Shown here: piece by piece, positions 17,063 to 25,460 of the stretch
Layout of the letters: each line of letters starts with the position of its first letter
Position numbering within the stretch: position 1 is the first letter of the stretch
Source of the DNA: Azospirillum fermentarium
GTDB taxonomy: Bacteria; Pseudomonadota; Alphaproteobacteria; Azospirillales; Azospirillaceae
Direction: 5' to 3'
DNA length: 64,000 nucleotides
NCBI RefSeq assembly: GCF_025961205.1
Contig: NZ_JAOQNH010000003.1
Span: forward strand, 578,501 to 642,500
The notes under the pieces: model-generated
What the model saw: only the letters and a program-made list of their open reading frames with translations
The model's database searches: none
Told to the model about the DNA's origin: nothing
Program-made: the position numbers and the translations under genes

Positions 17063-17599
17063 ATGACCGCTTCCCCCGCCGTGCGCGTCCGCCCGTCCCA
17101 TGACGGCGACGTGGCCGCCATCACCGCCATCTACGCCCATCACGTGCTGAACGGCACCGCCTCGTTCGAAGAGGTGGCCCCCGACGCCGCCGAGATCGCC
17201 CGCCGCCGGGCGGGGATGCTGGCACAGGGCTTCCCCTATCTGGTGGCCGAGATCGGGGGGGAGGTGGTGGGCTATGCCTACGCCGGCCTGTACCGCACCC
17301 GCAGCGCCTACCGCTTCACGGCGGAGGATTCCATCTACATCCACCCGGACCGGGCGCGGCAGGGGATCGGACGGGCGCTGCTGCCGGAGTTGCTGGACCG
17401 CTGCACAGCACTGGGATACCGGCAGATGGTGGCGGTGATCGGCGGCACCGACAATCTGGGGTCCATCGGCCTGCACGCCGCCTTCGGCTTCACCCATGCG
17501 GGGCGCCTGCCGGCGGTGGGGTTCAAGTTCGGGCGCTGGATCGATTCCGTGCTGATGCAGCGGCCTTTGGGGGATGGGGACGGCACGCCGGCCGCCTAA
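17063..17599 (+). CDS. GNAT N-acetyltransferase, phosphinothricin acetyltransferase-like
   Basis: 178 aa. A complete GNAT domain: IYAHHVLNGTASFEE is the Pat/Bar family N-terminal phrase, the acetyl-CoA pyrophosphate loop is RARQGIGRALL (Q/R-x-x-G-x-G/A), and the C-terminus carries GFTHAGRLPAVGFKFGRW. Related enzymes acetylate phosphinothricin, methionine sulfone or methionine sulfoximine. The start at 17063 (MTASPAV) is the first codon outside lysR that gives the family length. Its stop overlaps by 4 nt with that of the convergent metallophosphoesterase. Confidence 0.88.
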   Translation: MTASPAVRVRPSHDGDVAAITAIYAHHVLNGTASFEEVAPDAAEIARRRAGMLAQGFPYLVAEIGGEVVGYAYAGLYRTRSAYRFTAEDSIYIHPDRARQGIGRALLPELLDRCTALGYRQMVAVIGGTDNLGSIGLHAAFGFTHAGRLPAVGFKFGRWIDSVLMQRPLGDGDGTPAA

Positions 17600-18432
17600 T
17601 CCGGGCGCGCATACAGGCACCGGCGCACCGCATCGGTCAGACCCAGCGCCGTCACTCCCTGCACCAGCGCCGCCCGCACCCCCGGCGGCAGGCCGGACAG
17701 GCGGGGGCCGAGGCCGGCGCGCCGGGTCAGATCCTGCGTCGCGTCACGGTCATAGGCCACGCGGTGGACGGTGGCCGCGCGGGCGCCGGTGTCCAGGATC
17801 ATGAAACTGGCCCGCGCATCGCCCCCCCGCGGTTCGCCCACGCTGCCGGGGTTCAGCAGACACAGACTCTCCCCGTCCAGCGGCACCCGCCCGCCGTTCC
17901 CTTCGCTCAGGGTGCCGTCGCGGGACCGCTGGAACACCCCGGCGCGGTGGGTGTGGCCGAAGGCGGCCATGCGCACCCCCGAGGGGTGGGCGGCCAGGGC
18001 GTCGAAGCTGAGCGCCCGCCGCTCCGGCGTGTCCAGCCGCACCAGTTCGCACCCCGCGTCCGGGTGCAGGGCGCCGTGGACCATCGCCACCTGATCCGCC
18101 GCCACCCGCTTGACCGGCAGGGCGGCCAGCAGTGCCTTGGACTCCGCGTCCAGGGTACGGCGGGTCCATTCCACCGCCCGTGCCGCGATGGGGCTGAAGC
18201 CGCGGGTGGTGATCTGGCCGGTCACGGCGCGGTCGTGGTTGCCGGCCACGCACACGGCATCGGCCTGCCGCAGCAGGGCGATGCAGGCCGCCGGCTCGGC
18301 GTTGTAGCCCACGATGTCGCCCAGACACAGGATGCGCTCGGCCCCCTGCCGCCGGGCGGTGTCGAGCACCGCGCGCAGGGCGGCGGCGTTGGCGTGGATG
18401 TCGGACAAAATGGCAAGGCGCATGGGCGTCAT
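17596..18432 (-). CDS. calcineurin-like metallophosphoesterase
   Basis: 278 aa. All five metal-binding blocks are present in order: SDIHAN (D-x-H), GDIVGYN (G-D), GNHD, VHGAL (H) and FGHTHRAGV (GH-x-H). The YfcE/MJ0936-like layout with GDIVGYNAEP suggests a cytoplasmic phosphodiesterase or phosphatase using Mn or Fe. The ATG at 18432 overlaps the stop of the ATP-grasp gene (ATGA), so translation is coupled. It is the third gene of a three-gene operon of unknown pathway; substrate unknown. Confidence 0.88.
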   Translation of the reverse strand: MTPMRLAILSDIHANAAALRAVLDTARRQGAERILCLGDIVGYNAEPAACIALLRQADAVCVAGNHDRAVTGQITTRGFSPIAARAVEWTRRTLDAESKALLAALPVKRVAADQVAMVHGALHPDAGCELVRLDTPERRALSFDALAAHPSGVRMAAFGHTHRAGVFQRSRDGTLSEGNGGRVPLDGESLCLLNPGSVGEPRGGDARASFMILDTGARAATVHRVAYDRDATQDLTRRAGLGPRLSGLPPGVRAALVQGVTALGLTDAVRRCLYARPD

Positions 18433-19604
18433 CCCTTGGCCGGAACGGGAGCGGGGCGGCGGGACAGGCGCGCCAGCGCCCGCCCGCCGAAGGACTGGAG
18501 GAAGGGCAGGGGGTCGTGCAGGGCGGCGGCCTTGGCGTCGCACGCCGCCACCCAGGCCAGCCACGCGGCCAGCGGCACGCTGGACTCCCGCGCCGCCAGC
18601 CGGTCCTTGGTCACATGGCACCATGTGGCCCCGGCCCGCGCCCGGCCTGCCGCCGGGCGCCGCCGCCCGGTCAGGTCGGCCCAGATCAGCGCCGGCAGGT
18701 TCACCCCCGCCCTGGCCCCCAGATGGTGCCACAGGGTGAAGCGCGGGTTGACCTCCAGCAGATGCAGCCGCCCGTCGGGGCCGCGCTTGAAATCGAACTT
18801 GGCGGTGCCGGTCAGGCCCAGCGTCTCCACCAGCCGCCGGCCCAGCCCCAGCACGTCGGGGGCGTCGGTGATGGTCAGCGCCGTGCTGTGGCCGTAGTCG
18901 AGCGGGTAGGTGCGGATCTTCGCCCCGGTGAAATCCCCGGCGATGCCGCCCCGGCCGTCCACATAGACGTGATAGCTCTCGATGGCCGATTCCGGGCCGG
19001 GGATCATCTCCTGAGCCAGCACGGGGATGCCCAGAGCCTGCAGGCGGGGCCACAGGGCGTCCAGCTCGTCCTGCGAGCGGACGGGGATGGCCTTGCCCAC
19101 CCCCTCCACCGCGTCCCACGGCCCGGTGCGGGTCAGCGGCTTGACGATCACGGGATAGCGCAGGTCCAGCCGCGGCGGGGTTTCCTGCGTGGGATCGAGC
19201 CGGCGGGTGGGCGGCACCGGCAGCCCCAGCCGCTCGGCCAGGGCCTGGAACCGCGCCTTGTCCACCAGATCCTCCACCAGCTCCGCCCCGGCGATCACCA
19301 TGCGGAAGGCCGGCTGCAGCGCCTCCCGGCGGCGGGAGACCAGCAGCAACTGCGCGTCGTCCTGATAGAACAGCACCGGCGGCGCCGGCTGGCTGCGGGC
19401 GAAATCCAGCAGCCGGGCCAGCAGGGCGGCGGGGGCCGTGTCCGCCACCTCCTCGCCGATCACGGCGTGGGTGTAGCGGGAATGGCGGACGGGGGCGCCG
19501 GGGGGCGCCACCACGGCGCAGCGGACACCGGCCAGCCCCAGCGGGCGGACCAGATCCAGATCGCCCAGCACACAGGCCATGGGGGCGGTCGTCACGGTGG
19601 TCAT
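18429..19604 (-). CDS. ATP-grasp domain ligase of unknown substrate
   Basis: 391 aa. The N-terminal Rossmann-like lobe starts CVLGDLDLVRPLGLAGV; the ATP-grasp core shows YPVIVKPLTR (ATP-binding Lys), AQEMIPG, and the Mg-binding FDFKRGPDGRLHLLEVNPRF. Such enzymes join a carboxylate to an amine or thiol through an acyl-phosphate. It resembles the ATP-grasp proteins found in peptide or polysaccharide modification loci. The start overlaps the upstream GNAT_6 stop (ATGA), and its own stop overlaps the phosphoesterase start. Longer in-frame starts would lie inside the upstream gene. Confidence 0.85.
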   Translation of the reverse strand: MTTVTTAPMACVLGDLDLVRPLGLAGVRCAVVAPPGAPVRHSRYTHAVIGEEVADTAPAALLARLLDFARSQPAPPVLFYQDDAQLLLVSRRREALQPAFRMVIAGAELVEDLVDKARFQALAERLGLPVPPTRRLDPTQETPPRLDLRYPVIVKPLTRTGPWDAVEGVGKAIPVRSQDELDALWPRLQALGIPVLAQEMIPGPESAIESYHVYVDGRGGIAGDFTGAKIRTYPLDYGHSTALTITDAPDVLGLGRRLVETLGLTGTAKFDFKRGPDGRLHLLEVNPRFTLWHHLGARAGVNLPALIWADLTGRRRPAAGRARAGATWCHVTKDRLAARESSVPLAAWLAWVAACDAKAAALHDPLPFLQSFGGRALARLSRRPAPVPAKG

Positions 19605-20815
19605 GAGGCGTCTCCCGAAAGGGCCAGACGGGGGCGGGGCGGACGGCGGAGCAGGGCTTTCAGGCGGGCGCGCAGTTGGCACAGCCGTTCCTCAACCCGC
19701 CGGCCCAGCCGGTCGGGGCCGGCGGCCAGCCAGTTCATGGGCTGGCCGCCGTTGGCCAGCAGCGGCTTGTGCCCCGCCGGGGTGGACATGAAGTCGTAAA
19801 CGCCCTCGCCGCGGGCCAGGGTGTCCTCGATGGCCAGGACGTGGCTGACCAGACCGGGCTTCAGCCGGTTGTCGGCCTCATAGGCGAAACCGCCCTGGTA
19901 GTTCATCACCCGCCCGCGCCAGACGAAATTGTACAGGAACCCGATGGCCCGGTCCCCGGCCTCCACGCGGCACAGGCGCACCAGCCCCGCCGGCACGCCC
20001 GCGGCGATGAGATCCCGGTGGAAGGGGCGGAAGGCCGGGTTGGCGAAGGCCCCCGCCTGACCGCGCGCCACCCAGCTTGCCTGATGCAGGGGTTCCAGGG
20101 CGGCGAAATCCGCCAGCGCCTCCGCGGCCGTGGCAGCGGCGCGGAAGGTCACCGGCCCCCGTTCCCCGTAAAGCCGCAGAGCGCGCTTCAAAGCCGCGCG
20201 GGTGTTCTTTCCCAGCGTGGCGCGGTAATCCCCGCCGCCGCGCAAGCCCGCCAGATCCACCCATTGGGCGGCGTCGGCATGGTGCAGGCGCACGGCCAGC
20301 CCGGCATCGCCCGCCGCCCGCCGGGCTGCGGCCTCGGCGGCGGCGTCCAGCCCGGCCAGCAGCATGTCGTCGAACCCCGGCAGATGGCGGCTGAGCCAGC
20401 CGAAGCACGCCGCCAGCACGGCATCGGCGCACCGCCGGTCGGCCAGGATGCCGTTGTATTCCACGAACAGCCGGTCGAACACCGGGTCGCCGCTCTCGTG
20501 CAGCAGCCAGCAGCGGGTGCGCAGCAGGGCAAAGCGCCACAGGGTGCGCCGGCACAGGACGGCCAGCCCCACCACCTGCTCCCCCCGCCGGGCCACCAGC
20601 AGATGGGGGGCCGAACCGGGGGGAAGATGGTGCAGCCACGTGCCCACCCACAGCCACGACAGGAAGAAGGAGCCGTCGGCCCGCCCCTCCAGATCCCGCC
20701 ACATCGGCTCAACCGCCGCGGGACGGTCGAGAGGCCGCAGGGTGACGGTGACCGGCTGCGTATGATCCGCAATCGGGGGCGGGTCTGGGTCGGCGGCGGG
20801 AAGCGGGCAGGGCAT
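19601..20815 (-). CDS. GNAT_6 (BioF2/CelD-like) acetyltransferase, first gene of a coupled operon
   Basis: 404 aa. The fold is the double-GNAT/FemAB-like arrangement of the CelD/BioF2 family: FLSWLWVGTWLHH and LLVARRGEQVVGLAVL in the first half, and the diagnostic RVEAGDRAIGFLYNFVWRGRVMNYQ.. and KPGLVSHVLAIEDTLARG..YDFM in the second. Related proteins act in exopolysaccharide synthesis and in attaching acyl or aminoacyl groups to glycans. The tail beyond about residue 370 is Arg/Leu-rich. It is followed without gap by the ATP-grasp and phosphoesterase genes. Confidence 0.82.
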   Translation of the reverse strand: MPCPLPAADPDPPPIADHTQPVTVTLRPLDRPAAVEPMWRDLEGRADGSFFLSWLWVGTWLHHLPPGSAPHLLVARRGEQVVGLAVLCRRTLWRFALLRTRCWLLHESGDPVFDRLFVEYNGILADRRCADAVLAACFGWLSRHLPGFDDMLLAGLDAAAEAAARRAAGDAGLAVRLHHADAAQWVDLAGLRGGGDYRATLGKNTRAALKRALRLYGERGPVTFRAAATAAEALADFAALEPLHQASWVARGQAGAFANPAFRPFHRDLIAAGVPAGLVRLCRVEAGDRAIGFLYNFVWRGRVMNYQGGFAYEADNRLKPGLVSHVLAIEDTLARGEGVYDFMSTPAGHKPLLANGGQPMNWLAAGPDRLGRRVEERLCQLRARLKALLRRPPRPRLALSGDAS

Positions 20816-21038
20816 GGCCGCGGATCTCCGGTGGACGGGGATCTCGCATCAACGCACATTCCCGGCCCCGGTTGCGGACGCAGACGGCGGTGCCGCCTTC
20901 GCGCCACCGGCACCAAGCGGTATCCCGCCATCGCTCCGTCCCGCTTGCCCCCTTTGACCCGTTGCCGTCGGGGAAAACGGCGGGCGGGGCGGTTTGTCGC
21001 GTTGATTGTTTCGCAGACACGTCCGATCTTTTCGCACC

Positions 21039-21371
21039 ATGAGCACCGACGATCCCAAGAAGACCGACCCGGCCATGGATGAACTCCTGGGCAACCTGCG
21101 GTCCCTGTTCGAAACCGAACGCGAACGGATGGAGGAAGGGCGGGCCATCGACGCCAAGCTCAACCGCTCCGTCGCCCTGCACGAGGCGGGGCAGGGGGAA
21201 CTGCGCGCCCATCTGCTGCGGCTGGAATCCCTGCTGGAACATGTGCTGGACGGCCAGACCCGGCTGAACCGCCGCCTGGACGCGCTGGAGTCCCAACGCA
21301 GCGATGCCCTGCGGATGGAGGATCTGCTGCTGCGGTTGCTGGGCGCGCCGTCGGGGGGGCGGCTGAACTGA
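21039..21371 (+). CDS. hypothetical coiled-coil protein
   Basis: 110 aa with no cysteine, no membrane segment and no recognised domain. Charged heptads (ELLGNLRSLFETERERMEEG; LLRLESLLEHVLDGQTRLNRRLDALE) predict two coiled-coil helices. The ATG at 21039 is preferred over an Arg-rich upstream in-frame ATG at 21006. It is divergent from the GNAT_6 operon and followed by the FAD oxidase 111 bp downstream. Role unknown. Confidence 0.6.
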   Translation: MSTDDPKKTDPAMDELLGNLRSLFETERERMEEGRAIDAKLNRSVALHEAGQGELRAHLLRLESLLEHVLDGQTRLNRRLDALESQRSDALRMEDLLLRLLGAPSGGRLN

Positions 21372-21482
21372 CGGGGCCGCCTTTTTCGGGGCAGCCTTGA
21401 ACCACGGACAGGTTGCGCAAAGCGCCCTGCCGCCCTAGCTTGCTGGTCCTACCAAGAAGCCAGCCCTGGGGAGGGGTTTTCC

Positions 21483-22883
21483 ATGTCCGCCGTCATCGCC
21501 GCACCGCGCGCCGTCGTTCCCGAAGAGGCCCTGGCCGAGCTGCGCGCGCTGCTGGGCAACCGGCTGTCCACCGCCGCCGCCGTCCGTGAGCACCATGGCA
21601 AGGATGAATCCTACCACCCCATCCTGCCCCCCGATGCCGTCGCCTTCGCGGAATCGACCGAAGAGGTCAGCGCGGTCGTGAAGGTCTGCGCCAAGCACCG
21701 CATTCCCATCATCCCGTTCGGCACCGGCACCTCGCTGGAAGGCGGGGTGGGCGCCCTGCGCGGCGGCGTGTGCATCGACGTGTCGGGCATGCGCGAGATC
21801 CTGCGCGTGTCCACCGACGATCTGGACGTGACGGTCCAGGCCGGCGTGACCCGCAAGCAGTTGAACGAGCATCTGCGCGACACCGGCCTGTTCTTCCCCA
21901 TCGACCCCGGCGCCGACGCCAGCATCGGCGGCATGACCGCCACGCGGGCCAGCGGCACCAACGCCGTGCGCTATGGCACCATGCGCGAAAACGTGCTGGG
22001 GTTGACGGTGGTGCTGGCCGACGGGCGCATCATCAAGACCGGCGGGCGGGCGCGCAAATCCGCCGCCGGCTACGACCTGACCCGGCTGTTCGTCGGCTCC
22101 GAAGGGACGCTGGGCATCATCACCGAGGTCACGCTGCGCCTCTACGGCATCCCGGAAGCGGTGTCGGCGGCGGTCTGCGGCTTCAAGGACATCCGCGGGG
22201 CGGTGGACACGGTGATCCTGACCATCCAGTCCGGCGTTCCGGTCGCCCGCATCGAGCTGCTGGACGAGGTGCAGATGGGGGCGGTCAACGCCTATTCCAA
22301 GCTGGATTACCCAGTGGCCCCGACCCTGTTCTTCGAATTCCACGGCACCGGACGCGGCGTGCAGGAACAGGCGGAAATGGTCGCCGCCATCGCCAAGGAC
22401 AACGGCGGCATGGAGTTCCAATGGGCCACCCGGCCCGAGGACCGCTCGCGCCTGTGGCAGGCGCGGCACGACGGCTATTACGCCGCTCTGGCCCTGCGCC
22501 CCGGTTCCAAGGGCTGGCCCACCGACGTGTGCGTGCCCATCTCGCGGCTGGCCGACTGCATCCTGGAAACCAAGAAGGACATCGCCGAATCCGGCATGCT
22601 GGCCCCGCTGGTGGGCCATGTGGGCGACGGCAATTTCCATCTGGTCTACGTCATCGACCCCGATCGGCCCGAAGAACTGGCCAAGGCCCAGGAACTGGCC
22701 GACCGCATGGTGGACCGGGCGCTGGCCATGGGCGGCACCTGCACCGGCGAGCACGGCATCGGCTATGGCAAGATCGACTTTCTGGAAAAGGAGGCCGGCG
22801 ACGCCTTTGCCGTGATGGGCACGGTGAAGACGGCGCTGGACCCCCTCAACATCCTGAACCCCGGCAAGGTGGTGCGGGTGTAA
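21483..22883 (+). CDS. FAD-linked oxidase, D-lactate/glycolate dehydrogenase (GlcD-like) family
   Basis: 466 aa, full length for this family. The N-terminal PCMH-type FAD domain shows PFGTGTSLEGGVGALRGGVCIDVSGM and GGMTATRASGTNAVRYGTMRENV. The C-terminal FAD-oxidase domain carries GHVGDGNFHLVYVIDPD (catalytic/metal-binding His pair) and TGEHGIGYGKIDFLE. It oxidises a 2-hydroxy acid, probably D-lactate, to the 2-keto acid and passes electrons to the membrane quinone pool or a cytochrome. GGGGAGGGG lies upstream of the ATG. No glcE or glcF is adjacent, which favours a stand-alone D-lactate dehydrogenase over glycolate oxidase. Confidence 0.88.
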   Translation: MSAVIAAPRAVVPEEALAELRALLGNRLSTAAAVREHHGKDESYHPILPPDAVAFAESTEEVSAVVKVCAKHRIPIIPFGTGTSLEGGVGALRGGVCIDVSGMREILRVSTDDLDVTVQAGVTRKQLNEHLRDTGLFFPIDPGADASIGGMTATRASGTNAVRYGTMRENVLGLTVVLADGRIIKTGGRARKSAAGYDLTRLFVGSEGTLGIITEVTLRLYGIPEAVSAAVCGFKDIRGAVDTVILTIQSGVPVARIELLDEVQMGAVNAYSKLDYPVAPTLFFEFHGTGRGVQEQAEMVAAIAKDNGGMEFQWATRPEDRSRLWQARHDGYYAALALRPGSKGWPTDVCVPISRLADCILETKKDIAESGMLAPLVGHVGDGNFHLVYVIDPDRPEELAKAQELADRMVDRALAMGGTCTGEHGIGYGKIDFLEKEAGDAFAVMGTVKTALDPLNILNPGKVVRV

Positions 22884-22890
22884 GGACGAA

Positions 22891-22933
22891 AAAGCGCCCT
22901 TTCCGGTCCTTCGCAGGCCGGGGAGGGCGCTTT
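22891..22933. terminator. bidirectional terminator between the FAD oxidase and lysE genes
   Basis: AAAGCGCCCT pairs with AGGGCGCTTT, with an inner GGTCC/GGCC-containing stem. The A- and T-flanked arms sit 7 nt after one stop and 2 nt from the other, fitting termination of both convergent transcripts. Confidence 0.75.
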
Positions 22934-22935
22934 GG

Positions 22936-23535
22936 TCACGCCACCAGCGTGACGGCGATGGCCACCATGACGGCGCCGATGCCCCCGTCCAGCACCCGCC
23001 ACGCGCCGGGCCGGGCGAACACGGGCCGCAGCAGCCGTGCCCCATAGCCCAGCGAAAAGAAGAAGGTAAACGACGCCGCCATGGCCCCCAGGGCAAAGGC
23101 GCCCTTGTTCCCGGTGAATTGGATCGAAACCGACCCGACCAGCACCACCGTGTCCAGATAGACGTGCGGGTTCAGCCACGTCAGCGCCAGGCAGGTGGCG
23201 AGAGTCGCCCCCAGCCCCGCCGGCACCGCCTCCGCCGGCATCAGGGCGCCATCCGCCCGCACCGCCGCGCGGAAGCTGCGCAGCCCATAGACCAGCAGGA
23301 ACGCCGCCCCGCCATAGCGCAGCACCGGTTCCAGCCACGGCACCCACGCCCCCGCCTGCGCAAACCCGCCGACCCCCGCCAGGATCAGCACCGCATCCGA
23401 CAGGGCGCAGACCAGACAGACGGCCAGGACATGCTCGCCCCGCAGCCCCTGGCGCAGCACGAAGGCGTTCTGCGCCCCGATGGCGACGATCAGGCTGAGG
23501 CCGAGAAGAAGGCCGGGGAGAAAAGCGGACAGCAT
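22936..23535 (-). CDS. argO: LysE/ArgO-family amino-acid exporter
   Basis: 199 aa with about six hydrophobic segments. The family motif GLSLIVAIGAQNAFVLRQGLRGEHV is at the N-terminus, and LTWLNPHVYLDTVVLVGSV in the middle. It exports basic amino acids such as arginine or lysine across the inner membrane. The start at 23535 (MLSAFLPG) is the family N-terminus. The divergent neighbour is an ArgP-type LysR regulator, the classical argO/argP or lysE/lysG arrangement, so induction by basic amino acids is expected. Confidence 0.9.
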   Translation of the reverse strand: MLSAFLPGLLLGLSLIVAIGAQNAFVLRQGLRGEHVLAVCLVCALSDAVLILAGVGGFAQAGAWVPWLEPVLRYGGAAFLLVYGLRSFRAAVRADGALMPAEAVPAGLGATLATCLALTWLNPHVYLDTVVLVGSVSIQFTGNKGAFALGAMAASFTFFFSLGYGARLLRPVFARPGAWRVLDGGIGAVMVAIAVTLVA

Positions 23536-23650
23536 GGCGGACCCATCCCATGTCGGTGTGCCGTGGCGGCGTGGATGAGGGTTCACTAGCACGGGCCGCA
23601 GGATTAGAATGCTTAAACATCCTTATTCCAATTAAGGAACGCTTATCTTC

Positions 23651-24559
23651 ATGCTGGATTACGCCCTGCTGTCGGCCCTGGCCGCGGTGATCCGCACCGG
23701 CAGTTTCGAACGCGCCGCCCAACAGCTTCACATCACCCCCTCGGCGGTGTCGCAACGGGTGAAGCTGCTGGAAGAACGGGTGGGCACGGTTCTGGTGGTG
23801 CGCGGCAGTCCCTGCACCGGCACGCCGGGAGGATTGCGCCTGTGCCAGCATGTGGAGCAGGTGGCGCTGCTGGAAAGCGACCTGCGCCAGGATCTCCCAG
23901 CCATGGAGCAGGGAGACGGGGAGGGCGCCCCGGTCACCGTGCGCATCGCGGTAAACGCCGACAGCCTCGCCACGTGGTTCATCGCCGCCATGGCCGGGGC
24001 TGAGGGCTGTCTGTTCGACCTCGTTCTCGACGACCAGGACCACAGCGCCGACTGGCTGCGTCGGGGCGAGGTGCTGGCCGCCGTAACCTCCAGCCCCCAC
24101 CCGGTCCAGGGCTGCGACAGCACCCCGCTGGGGTCGCTGCGCTACATTGCCACCGCCAGCCCGGCTTTCATGGCCCGTCATTTCGCCGATGGCGTGACGC
24201 CGGACAGCTTGGCCCGCGCGCCGCGTCTGACCTTCAATCCGAAGGACCGGCTGCAAAGCCAATGGATACGGCAGGTTTTCGGCGCCGAGATCCCATCTCC
24301 CACCCATTGGCTGCCGTCGTCGCAGGCCTTCGTCGATGGCGCTCTGGCCGGACTGGGCTGGGGCATGAACCCGGAAACGCTGGCGGCCGGCGCTTTACGC
24401 GACAACCGGCTGCTGGCCTTGGTTCCGGGCCGGCCGCTCGACGTGCCGCTGTTCTGGCAACGCAGCCGCATCGCCAGCCGCCGGCTGGACAGCCTGACGC
24501 GGGCGGTGGTGCGGAGCGCAGGACAGGCCCTTTGTCTTTCATACGAAACAGAGGCCTGA
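23651..24559 (+). CDS. argP: LysR-type regulator ArgP/LysG family
   Basis: 302 aa. The opening LDYALLSALAAVIRTGSFERAAQQLHITPSAVSQRVKLLEE is the ArgP/IciA winged helix region (residues 1-60). Effector-binding phrases follow (VRIAVNADSLATWF, GLGWGMNPE). It is divergent from the LysE-type exporter across a 115-bp AT-rich gap with an imperfect CCTTA...TAAGG dyad (about 23619-23635). It most likely activates argO when arginine or lysine rises. The 136 bp after its stop hold no recognisable gene. Confidence 0.88.
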   Translation: MLDYALLSALAAVIRTGSFERAAQQLHITPSAVSQRVKLLEERVGTVLVVRGSPCTGTPGGLRLCQHVEQVALLESDLRQDLPAMEQGDGEGAPVTVRIAVNADSLATWFIAAMAGAEGCLFDLVLDDQDHSADWLRRGEVLAAVTSSPHPVQGCDSTPLGSLRYIATASPAFMARHFADGVTPDSLARAPRLTFNPKDRLQSQWIRQVFGAEIPSPTHWLPSSQAFVDGALAGLGWGMNPETLAAGALRDNRLLALVPGRPLDVPLFWQRSRIASRRLDSLTRAVVRSAGQALCLSYETEA

Positions 24560-24695
24560 GGGAAACAGAGGTCTGAGCAACAGCGGAACAGATACGATGC
24601 ACCAATCTTATTTTCCATAATGTAAATTATGTGATCTTGCTGACTCTTGGGGCAGGTTCTATTCTGAAGTGCGACTTTTGTTTTATAACAAGGGG

Positions 24696-25058
24696 TTAGG
24701 CTTCAGGGGCGGCTATGTTCGTGGTTCCTCGGGCATTTTCCATATCTTCCAGTTCCTTGATCAATGACCACAGTATCCGGTGGCATTCATTGTAGCACTC
24801 GATGCGGTCGCCAAGAGTGGCAAAGAGGTAACGGACTTTTACGGCCGCCCCTTGCGGTGTCCGGGCCGGAAGCGCAGCCAACCGTTGGCGCGTCTGAAAG
24901 ACCATCTCCCAACAGCGTTCCTGTTGGTCTTCCGGCAGGTCATCGGAAAGAGCCTCGGCCATGACGCTGGCGTGCTTCCATTCCTCGAACGTCGCAAGGA
25001 GCTTGGCGTCGGGGTGGCGGCTCGGGCGGAAGCCGCGGGGTTTGTCGGTTTGGCTCAT
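24696..25058 (-). CDS. hypothetical small cytoplasmic protein
   Basis: About 120 aa from the ATG at 25058 (GAGG about 10 nt upstream); in-frame ATGs at 25082-25085 add up to 9 residues. The sequence is mostly helical with conserved-looking aromatic/charged patches (EEWKHASVMAEALSDDL, ECYNECHRILWSLIKELED) and no membrane segment. I do not recognise the family. It stands alone, flanked by AT-rich DNA, and its lower G+C content than the neighbours hints at acquisition. Confidence 0.55.
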   Translation of the reverse strand: MSQTDKPRGFRPSRHPDAKLLATFEEWKHASVMAEALSDDLPEDQQERCWEMVFQTRQRLAALPARTPQGAAVKVRYLFATLGDRIECYNECHRILWSLIKELEDMENARGTTNIAAPEA

Positions 25059-25408
25059 GAACCCGGCCTCGTGGTTGGTCATCAATCATGGGCAGGAGTG
25101 CCCGCGGCGCCTTGACTCATACGGATGACCTCCAAAAAACACTTTTTGCCTATAACTATTCCATGATCCCTCTTCGGACAGAAAGATGCTTGCCATCTGC
25201 TGCCGGGCACCCTGGCCGGGTCTCCATAGCGCTTATTTTAACATTAAAAAAATGCTGTTGATAATTTTAATGTATATTTCAATTGTAGATATTTGTTGAC
25301 AGAAGCACCGGGAATCCGTGAAATAGCCGTGCTGATGCAGGGACACAGCTGTTCCGTCCGCTTTGCGGACCACATTGTCTCCCGTTGTCCGGTACCGTCG
25401 AACTGAAA
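25059..25408. other. AT-rich intergenic region, no gene seen
   Basis: About 350 bp with clearly lower G+C than the flanks (A/T runs around 25230-25290). A 60-codon frame at 25244-25426 (minus) ends in atypical residues and overlaps the terminator, so it is not called. It may hold the promoter of the hypothetical gene at 24696-25058. Confidence 0.5.
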
Positions 25409-25434
25409 CGGGGAGCGTGTTTCCACGCTCCCCG
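25409..25434 (-). terminator. terminator of the encapsulin operon
   Basis: An 11-bp perfect stem CGGGGAGCGTG/CACGCTCCCCG with a 4-nt loop lies 27 nt beyond the cysE stop on the minus strand. T-rich DNA flanks it on both sides (TCTTTTC on the plus side, TTTCAG on the minus side). Confidence 0.75.
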
Positions 25435-25460
25435 TCTTTTCGTTGACCCGGACGCCCCCG

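Noticed and set aside
25244-25426. 60-codon minus-strand frame after cysE
   Set aside because: Overlaps the terminator hairpin, starts without a ribosome site and has no family resemblance.
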